From positions 35,973,513-36,037,512 of the forward strand of contig NC_053122.1 in assembly GCF_010015445.1 (NCBI RefSeq): a DNA stretch of 64,000 nt, in the 5' to 3' direction. Positions 57,015-64,000 of the stretch are shown piece after piece; position 1 is the first letter of the stretch; each line of letters opens with the position of its first letter. This stretch comes from Perca fluviatilis (Eukaryota; Chordata; Actinopteri; Perciformes; Percidae). The notes below the pieces were generated by a model. That model saw nothing but the letters and a program-made list of their open reading frames with translations, was not told the origin of the DNA and did no database searches. A program made the translations under genes and the position numbers.

Positions 57015-57120
57015 TAGTAGAGAGAAAATCCCGCACACTGACCATTACGCAAGCAATAATTAATTAGGTAATAAATTATTGCTTGCGTAATGGTCAGTGT
57101 GCGGGATTTTCTCTCTACTA
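57015..57120. repeat. Perfect 47-bp inverted repeat, 12-nt loop
   Basis: Arms 57015-57061 and 57074-57120 are exact complements, starting TAGTAGAGAGAAAATCCCGC. An 18-bp direct repeat CTAGCTTAATTATTGTGA lies at 56926 and at 57118, just at the right arm border. The transcript would fold into a long perfect stem. It could be a recent templated insertion, a small-RNA source, or an assembly artefact. Confidence 0.95.
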
Positions 57121-57954
57121 GCTTAATTATTGTGACATGACAGCATGACAAGACAGCTATCAATATCCAAAGTAGCCGAACGTCATGTCGCCTGTTCATG
57201 TTTTTTCTCGAAGTTGGCAGTAACATGTCATACGTTTTTCATTAAATATATACGACTTATAAGAATTTAATCCTTACCGTTTTCTCCGAGGAACAGCTCC
57301 TTCCTCACTGGATGAGGTCTGCTCCCTCTGCTGGTAACTGACTCTAGGGGCAGTGACGCAGCTTGCGTCGAACACGTGTTCCACAACAACAACACCAGAC
57401 TGCCCGCAGATGCGCCTGCCTATTAATCGGCTTGATATTGGCCGATGCCGATTATGTAAAAAATGCCCAAAAAAATCGGCCGATTAATCGGCCTACCGAT
57501 TAAGTCGACCTCTACCTAGCTGGTGGTCTTGGCATCTGTTTGAGAGAGAGCACAGACCTTTAACCTCTGTTGATTAAGCATCGGAAGGCCTAGCTGCCGT
57601 AAGCACTGTCAGAGGGTGCATGCTACAACAACATACTTGCTACATCATTCACAATTATTTACACAAATAACTATTTACACAGCACACACCGTCCACACAG
57701 CAAATAGCCATTACCTTCAGTGGAACATCTGAGAGGCATACACAACTCTTTTGGCACATTTAAGGCTGAATAGGCAGTATTTCTTAGCAGACAGTCGTCC
57801 AGCTTGTCCACTCACTCACTCACTTACACAACAAACTATTTACAAAAATTATGCCATTAACTAAACTACTACCCAATTACCCCTTCATTCATATCCAACG
57901 AACTAATTACATTTCAGGAGCAGCCAGCTACTCAAAATGAGGGGATCCACCTCC

Positions 57955-60905
57955 AACATCCTTTGGACTGCCTGTACCAGCTCAGTGCGAGGGATATTGA
58001 GCCACTAACACTACCAAATCAGACACTAAGGTTCCAGAACAGCTGGTATAAAGTGTTCCCGTGGCTACACTACAGCCATCAAATAAAGGGGGTTTTGTGC
58101 ATCCATTACATGAATACCTTTGCGCAGAAAACCTCCACCTTGGCCAAAAGTGCTGAACCAACCTTCATATCGGCAGGCTTCAGCAACTGGAGAAAGGGTA
58201 GGGAAGCTTTCAGTAGGCATGACATCAGCAAGGCACACATTATAGCTGTCAACACACGTACGCATCTACAAAATTCTGTAAGAATGCAATTATGCAGCCC
58301 ATCAGCAAGTGCTCAAGAGGCAGCCAGGTCTGCTCTTTCAAATTGTAGGTGCTGTGAGGTATCTCTCCAAACAGGGCTTGGCTCAGAGGCCATTCCAACG
58401 AGGAGGGAAACTTCCAGACTTATCTCAGGGATAAGGCAGAGGATGACCCCAACCTGGCAAGCTGGCTGCAGAAGCATCACCCCTACACCAGCCCTGAAAT
58501 ACAGAATTAAATGTTGAGCATTATGGGAAACACCATAATTAGGGGGATGCTGAAGAAATTTCTGCCTTACCTGTACTGCAGTACTCCCTCATAATGGATG
58601 GAACCCAGGACATCAGTGGAACGGAGCAGATCTCCATCTGCCTCCGCTATGTTGACAAAGACCTGGAGCCAAGGGAGGAATTTGTGGGGATGTACGAGGC
58701 CTCTTCCACAACTGGCGCGCATCTTTGGAAAATTGCCTCCGATGTGCTGCTCCGCCTCAACCTCCCACTCTCGGGTTTTCGTGGCCAAACATATGACGGA
58801 GCGGCAAACATGTCGGGCACATATCTGGGATGCAAGCTTTGGTCCGCAGAGTAGTCGCTTGTCATTTTCGTCCACTCTGGGCCGCTGTTACGATTTAAAA
58901 TACAACAGGTGCACATCTGTTCATTTAACTACTAATATTAAAAGTTGTGACCAGTATTTTTTTAAAATAATTATTCATGTGACAGTCATTGTTATATTGC
59001 TGTATGAAGACTGCTGTTCACATATTGTTGTTAGAAGTTGAATGAATATATGAATATATTATGGCAGTTGTTGAGATAACATTTCAAATGTGTTTTAAAT
59101 GAAGTCTATTACTAAGGGCAACACATACAATGCTGTACATTTCTATAGTTGACCAATGCCCTTGAATTATTTTAGTTGATTAATTTAGTTTTAAATTCTT
59201 TAACAATAAGGATCATGTTTGTTCCTCTTCCATCTGCATTGTATTTGGCATTCTTAGCACACAATTTATGTTGTACACGAACAGTTGTACACTTTGCATT
59301 AAAAGCGAGGAGTGGAAGTTAATATGACTTAGGAAATTTATATTGTAGCCCGTGAGAGAGAGGGAGAGGAACAGAGTGAAAGAGATATTTACGCTTCATA
59401 TTCTAGGCTTGTAGAAAATTGATTTTCATGGTAAATTTCCTGAGTAACATTATCTTCTGCTCACTTTTAAGGCAAAGAGTACAACTGTTAATTTGTGCAA
59501 ATGATTAGTAGCCTAATCCTTGAATGGAATGATTATGACGGCTTCAATTCAGAGCAGTGGTCAGTTAATATATTTAGGCTACAATTACGCATTCAGTCGG
59601 TCCGTGATCGTCTGCCTCGCTTTCTCTCGCTGTTTCATTACAGCGGCCATTTTTTTCTTCTTTTTATACAAATACTGTGTTTCACGTCATCATACTTCCA
59701 CAAGAAGCTGCTGCTCACTCTGTATAAAGTATGTACAACGCATATTCTCCATTTTGGCATCAGTAAATCTGTGATCGACCTCGCGGTCTTTTGAGGAAAG
59801 CCGCGGACGCGTATCTATCTGAATGACTTCAGCCTGGCTCGACCTAGTCTCTCCTCCTCAGCCTGGCTTGGCCTTCGTGAAACGCACCAAGCCAGGATGC
59901 CCAGATTAGACTAGGTCAAGCCTCGCTGTATCAGTTATCCTGGATTTATATATTCTGCTTTTGTGAAACAGGCCCCCGGTCACTCAGGCAGTCTCCTCAT
60001 CCGCACCAGTCGTGAGCGATGCCCTCACGTGGATCCATGACCTGGGTTGTTTGTTTGGCCAGTCTGGGAAGTTCAAGACCATCTTCAAACAGATAGCCAC
60101 ATCTGGAAATGGCTCCCTCACCACAATTAAGCCGTTGTGTGCCACAAGATCATCTGTGCGCACACCAGCCATGAAGTCGGTCCTGACACGGTATGAGGTG
60201 GCCCTGGCTGCACTAGAGGAGATGGCTTCAGATAAAGGGAGTGCCTCAGCTCCTCGAGCAAGAGGCCTTCTTCGCAAAGGCACCACCGTCCTTGGCCTTG
60301 TACTGGGGCAGGATATCCTGCTGAAGCTGGAAGGTCTCAATAAAAGCTTGCAAGGGAGAGAAGTATCAATTGGCGGGATGTTACAGGCTGTGGATTGCAC
60401 CAAGAAAGCCTTCGTGGTAAAGAGAACAAGCAATTAATTTAGGAGTCTTTACTCAGGAGCGGTAAAACTCGCCTCATCTTTTGATCTTGAGCCAATAAAG
60501 CTGCCACATATAAGGAAACCATCCAACCGATGTGGCGGCTGGCAAACAGTCACATCCCGTCTTCTGTGGAGGAGTACTTCCGAGTACAGTTTTTCTGTGC
60601 CACCGATAAATCTGTCACTCAGCTGGATGACAGGTTTAACCAGGAGGGCCTTGGCTATCTGGTCAAGTTAGAGGAACACCTTTGGACAGGAGAGTCGAGC
60701 GAGGCAGTGGATCTGTACCCGGAGTTGGACGCCGAGCTGCTGCAAGTGCAACTGGCTATGCTGAAAGCAAGTCACCAGTTCCATTCTTGTCAGGAGCTCA
60801 GTCAGATCCTGAAGCCCAAGGTGCCAGAAGTGAGATGGCTGTTTCTCCCACCCCTCCCCCAGCCTAGAACGTATCCCAATGTAACAGTTGTTGCAGTGTT
60901 GTGAA
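57955..60905 (+). pseudogene. hAT-derived ZMYM/DUF4371-type gene, broken
   Basis: The plus strand gives a TTF-type zinc-finger region (NSWYKVFPWLHYSHQIKGVL, SNWRKGREAFSRHDISKAH; 58035-58245). Then come PYTSPEIQN-like helices near 58480 and the DUF4371/RNase H-like core (MDGTQDISGTEQISICLRYV, LNLPLSGFRGQTYDGAANMS; 58595-58815). After a frameshift, ALVRRVVACHFRPLWA follows, and an inserted stretch of about 1.1 kb. A long open piece follows at 59980-60436 (SDALTWIHDLGCLFGQSGKF, TRYEVALAALEEMASDKGSA), and a C-terminal piece at 60527-60860 (SSVEEYFRVQFFCATDKSV, LLQVQLAMLKASHQFHSCQE). This is the architecture of ZMYM1-like hAT proteins. The Asp in DGTQD takes the place of the usual DETQD motif. Frames change at least four times. 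Confidence 0.8.
59820..59975. mobile_element. Probable MITE end in the ZMYM-type pseudogene
   Basis: TTCTGCTTTTGTGAAACAGG followed by CCCC at 59955-59974 resembles the terminus of widespread fish MITEs. The upstream part has inverted AGCCTGGCTTGG / CCAAGCCAGG words. The left end was not located within 58900-59800. Confidence 0.4.
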
Positions 60906-61142
60906 CAGAGAAGCGTGAAGCCAGTGCAGCCCTGTGGGGATAATGATTTTTGTGGATTTGTTGGCATCTGTTGCTCAAGAATTATATGCGTTCTGAACTA
61001 TTTTATTTTTTTTTATCTAAATTGAGCTTCGCCTATGAAGGTATGTACCGGCCACAGTATGTGATTTAAGTGGAAAATGTATCACAGACTAGGACAATAT
61101 TACGATGTAACTTTATGTAATTATTTTCATTTTTTTCATGCA

Positions 61143-61290
61143 GGCGCCTTGAAGAACACCTAGAGAACCAAGAGTGACATCGCCAGCCATACCTTCTTGC
61201 ATCTGGAACCCACAAGCAGGCCATCAGCACTTACTACGTTGTGATGGACAAGAAGCTCATCCCCTGCCAGGGAACCCTAGGCGCTGTCTA
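61143..61290 (+). pseudogene. Terminal exon fragment of the unnamed fish gene family
   Basis: After a CAG acceptor the plus strand reads RRLEEHLENQE, a stop, then PYLLASGTHKQAISTYYVVM and DKKLIPCQGTLGA. It looks like the exon that should follow the one at 21690-21857 (ending HLVVFHK). It lies just downstream of the ZMYM-type pseudogene and has one stop. Confidence 0.5.
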
Positions 61291-61659
61291 TCTGTAATCT
61301 CTAATCTAATCTGTATTCTGTGTTCTTCTATGGATTTGTGTTCTTGTGAAACATTATGTTCTGTGGCCAAAGTACAGTTAAAATTCCCAGATGTGATCTT
61401 GACACGCCCATTTGACCGAGCATACATCGGTTGGTAACTTGTATGAACTTGGCATGGCCAGTATCTCAGCATTCAATTTGTGTTTAAAGCACGGATGGTT
61501 GCCGGTACAGAGATACAACAGAAGTGGTACGTTTTTCCCAATTTTCGTCTATTATTTAATCAGTAATTTCCCTTTTAAGACGTTTTAAGGCGAGAAATTA
61601 ACTGGGTAGATTTCGAATATAGGCAGTTTATCGAAAATTGATGGTGAATTAAAAATGTG

Positions 61660-61800
61660 CTCCTACGCTTTCGGAGTTGGGAAGCTCCACAATCCCCTGC
61701 GGGCGTAGCAAGCTCGCCAGGCGGGCAGTGATTCTCGCGAGCCGTCAATCAGCTCACAGACCACTCTTGCCTGACATTTAGACGGACCACTCCAATAGCA
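61660..61800 (+). promoter_or_regulatory. CpG-rich presumed promoter of the SANT-like gene
   Basis: GC-rich stretch containing GATTCTCGCGAG and CACTCCAATAGCAACAAC, ending six bases before the ATG at 61806. No TATA box. Inferred only from composition and position. Confidence 0.35.
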
Positions 61801-61805
61801 ACAAC

Positions 61806-62960
61806 AATGGCAGAGGAAAGCCAGGTCCACAACTGTAAGATATAAAAAAAAAAAATGTTGCCGCTGTTATTCTGTCATTACATTCAGAGTTTTGTTCTGT
61901 GTATTGTTGTATTTGTTTTTTTATCAAGGGACATCTGAGGAAACCAGGGCATTAATTGAATGGCGCAGTGCCTGTTTACTGGTAGAATGAATTCCTCGAA
62001 AAGTGGATGGGAGTGAGTCTGCTTTTTAATAATAATAATAATAATAATAATGCTATCATTTATTGACGACGTTTATGCCACTTAGTGTCACCTCCCTTAC
62101 AAAAAAATCATGCAAGAATTTAAGATCTGTCTGTCAAAATCCATCACATCCTGCATAATTAAGAATATTCCTGCAGAAGTTCTGCAGGACTTTTTTGTAA
62201 GGGCTTACATCAGATAAGATCATTACTAAAGCATACAATAACCACAGAAGTTGTGATGTAGTTGTGGTATGAAAATGCATGTCAGTCCTGCAGGTATTAG
62301 TTAAGTGAGAGATATAAATGTAAGTTATTATTATTTTTGGATACTCAGTAAATTCTACCACGCTCAAATGTTATTATTTTTGTTGTAAGTACTAGTAGTA
62401 TTACTAATGTCGTTGAAGTTGTCCTGTTTTTTTTGTTTTTGCCTTGTCCAGTGTCTTCATAAACAAGTCTGGCATGGCTATCACAGTCAACAGGCCATGA
62501 AGAAATGGAATAATTTAAAAGACAAATATAAGGTAACCTACCATTGTTGTCTCTCTCTTTCAGTGCTGAAGTTGTAGGGCATGCTTGTAATTTAACATAG
62601 GATTACCAAGTTAATATGCAACTATTTTGACTAGCGGAGAAAACTTATAATGCAAATTCAATAATGTTAATTCATTAATATGTTAATTTTTAGGAACTTA
62701 GGGATCCTCCTACAGGAAAAGGGGTGGAGGCGGGTGGGTTGACTGCTGCCACCTGGCAGTGGTACAGTCAGATGGATGCTACACTCCAGGGGCAGCACTC
62801 AATAAGTCCGCCTCTGGTAGTTGCTGCAAAGCCCTACCAGAGGGTGGGATTGTCACCTGCCCGTCCTCTTCATCTCCTAATGAACAGGCCAACCCGCCAC
62901 CAAAGAAGAAGGCCAGGGTCAGTGAGGAAGGCAGAGAGGGAAGAGGAAAGGGAGCAGCAG
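61806..62960 (+). pseudogene. Four-exon Myb/SANT-like DNA-binding gene, damaged
   Basis: Exons 61806-61834 (MAEESQVHNW, split codon), 61929-61998 (TSEETRALIEWRSA, then in a shifted frame FTGRMNSSKSGWE), 62452-62532 (HSQQAMKKWNNLKDKYK) and 62694-62960 (ELRDPPTGKGVEAGG, TAATWQWYSQMDATLQGQHS; then shifted, CPSSSSPNEQANPPPKKKAR). The order W-TSEET...KKWNNLKDKYK...PPTG is that of MADF/Myb-SANT-like proteins, which include the second protein of PIF/Harbinger transposons and their domesticated relatives. Splice borders are good at exons 1, 3 and 4. A GC-rich region at 61660-61800 with CTCGCGAG looks like a promoter. One frameshift in exon 2 and one in exon 4 suggest a pseudogene, unless the assembly is wrong there. 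No DDE partner was found downstream before the window ends. Confidence 0.65.
62028..62050. repeat. (AAT)n microsatellite
   Basis: Seven to eight AAT units in intron 2 of the SANT-like gene. Confidence 0.95.
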
Positions 62961-62962
62961 GT

Positions 62963-63170
62963 ACACTGAGAAAAATGTGGAGTGAAATTTACTTAGAAAA
63001 ACTGGGCAACAATTTCCACACAGAATTTCTGAGTAAATTTTAAACAGTACTTACAATGTAAGAACAGTTTCTATCACAGGCACTCAAGTAAACTTAACTA
63101 GCAAGTAGTAACATGTACTAAGCAGTCATGAATAAAATTGAGTGAAAAACTAGTAAAACTTACTAAGGCT
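62963..63170. other. Possible CACTG-ended MITE start
   Basis: CACTGAGAAAAATGTGGAGT at 62964 is followed by repeats of (A/G)AGTAAA and ACTTAC. The stretch after the splice donor looks like the left part of a small repeat; no right end was recognised. Confidence 0.3.
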
Positions 63171-63171
63171 A

Positions 63172-63765
63172 ATGCTTTCCTGTGTTCCTGAGCTTGGGCT
63201 GTCCAGTGTTCCTGAGTGGACCAGTGTTTGTGAGCGGACCGATGCCCCTGAGTCTACGCCATTGTTAGGCACTCCAGAGACTTTGCCGGTGACCGGCTCC
63301 CCAGAGACTCCTGTCCCCAGTGTTTTGTCGGTGGTGAGGCCGACTCCTGCCCCCCGTGTTTTGTCGGCGGTGCGGCCAACGGTCTTGTCTCTGTCAAGTT
63401 TCTGTGTTTAGTTGGTTTCATGTTTTCTGTTGGTTTTCCATTTCCTGTTTTATTTTGAAGGTTCTCTGTTCTCCCTTATGTTGTCTTGTTTTACTTCCTG
63501 TCTTGTGTTTCCCTCCTGTTCTGATTGTTCTGCCCCACCCTGATTTGTTCCACCTATTTGTATCACCTGTCCCTTGTTAGTGTTCATTACCCTGTGTATT
63601 TAGTTTCTTTGTTTCCCTTGTCTGTTGTCGGATTCTACTTTCTGGTCGTGTCGCGTCGCGTGCTGCCCTGTGGACGATTCTCATTGTCATCAAGTGTTTT
63701 TCCTGGTTTGAATAAATCTCATTGAACTGCATTTGGGTCCAAGCCTTCTCTACACCCTGACACCT
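63172..63765 (+). mobile_element. Retrotransposon 3' end (LTR-type suspected)
   Basis: A proline-rich C-terminal frame (ESTPLLGTPETLPVTGSPET, SVLSVVRPTPAPRVLSAVRP) ends at 63411. It is followed by about 300 bp of T-rich sequence, an AATAAA signal at 63713 and TGCATTTGGGTCC at 63730, ending CACCCTGACACC. The layout is that of the last ORF plus 3' LTR or UTR of a retrotransposon. TGCTT stands near both borders as a possible duplication. Class uncertain. Confidence 0.4.
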
Positions 63766-64000
63766 TTGCTTCTAATAGCAAAACTAATGTAACAATTATT
63801 AGCTTTTCAGTTTTTTATACTTTAGGGATATTTATATAAAATCAACTTAAAAGGTCTTAAGATAAGGCTACAAAACATGAAACAGATACTTTTAAATAAC
63901 AGCACCTTTATTGTGTTTACTACACTGGTCCAAAGTTTAAAGCAACAGCTTACAATCACTCTAACACAGTACATTGAGATAAAACACCTAAAATTGGCAG
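63766..64000. other. Unassigned end of window
   Basis: AT-rich, no recognisable frame or repeat border. Confidence 0.35.

Larger units (their letters stand above)
52770..57514 (-). mobile_element. hAT element, 4,745 bp, 8-bp duplication CCTAGCTG
   Basis: CCTAGCTG flanks both sides (52762-52769 and 57515-57522). The ends are TAGAGGTCGACCGATATGGG and, inverted, TAGAGGTCGACTTAATCGGT. Subterminal GGCCGAT repeats occur at both ends, as expected for transposase-binding sites of hAT elements. It contains one minus-strand transposase gene, an inserted 0.85-kb segment (about 54835-55690) and a perfect hairpin at 57015-57120. Confidence 0.93.

Noticed and set aside
57015..57120. Calling the hairpin a microRNA gene
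   Set aside because: A perfect 47-bp stem without bulges and inside a transposon is not typical of a pre-miRNA; no expression evidence.
59984..60433. 149-residue minus-strand frame
   Set aside because: Antisense of the ZMYM-type gene piece, whose plus-strand frame carries the family-like sequence.

Overview
This is eukaryotic nuclear DNA, almost certainly from a ray-finned (teleost) fish. The basis is its repeat content: a Tx1-type LINE with zinc-knuckle ORF1, an L2-type LINE with the usual fish 3' tail, a Tc1 element, several hAT families, a GATG-tailed RTE/Rex3-like LINE end, many MITEs, long GT microsatellites, and split genes with short GT-AG introns. I found no intact single-copy host gene. 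The window is best read as a deep pile of nested transposons plus broken, intron-containing genes of expanded fish families. All assignments come from reading translations and terminal repeats by eye; no database was searched. || Layout: 0-3.2 kb holds a foldback element, a minus-strand L1-type ORF1 pseudogene split by a MITE, and an RTE-type tail. 3.7-8.4 kb holds a minus-strand multi-exon gene coding for an integrase followed by a Ulp1/SENP-like protease. It lies between two 0.34-kb direct repeats, one of which carries a 749-bp MITE with a TTA target duplication. 9.2-16 kb holds an LTR-like segment, an L1 ORF2 fragment, a hAT transposase relic, a 3.1-kb L2 LINE (minus) and a piggyBac relic. 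16.4-21.9 kb holds a broken multi-exon gene of an unnamed fish family flanked by two partial copies of one non-autonomous element. || 25.1-35.5 kb is a Tx1 LINE (plus). Its ORF2 is split by a 5,443-bp CACTA-like element (26635-32077) that itself carries a spliced minus-strand gene related to the family at 17.5-20.8 kb, and by a 31-bp L2 tail. 35.8-39.3 kb holds a MITE, a 12 x 46-bp tandem array and simple repeats. || 40.1-51.0 kb is the most structured part. An old transposon with a DNC..QNKN-type putative transposase (minus) is interrupted by a younger 6,140-bp relative (41428-47567; TACA/TGTA target duplication). The younger element is in turn interrupted at its stop codon by a 2.55-kb hAT element that contains a Tc1 element. 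|| 52.8-57.5 kb is a 4.7-kb hAT element with an almost complete transposase and a perfect 47-bp hairpin. 58-60.9 kb is a ZMYM/DUF4371-type hAT pseudogene. 61.1-62.96 kb holds a gene-family exon and a four-exon Myb/SANT-like gene, followed by a retrotransposon 3' end. || Several insertions can be dated relative to each other because the interrupted reading frame, or a paralogous empty site, is present in the same window.
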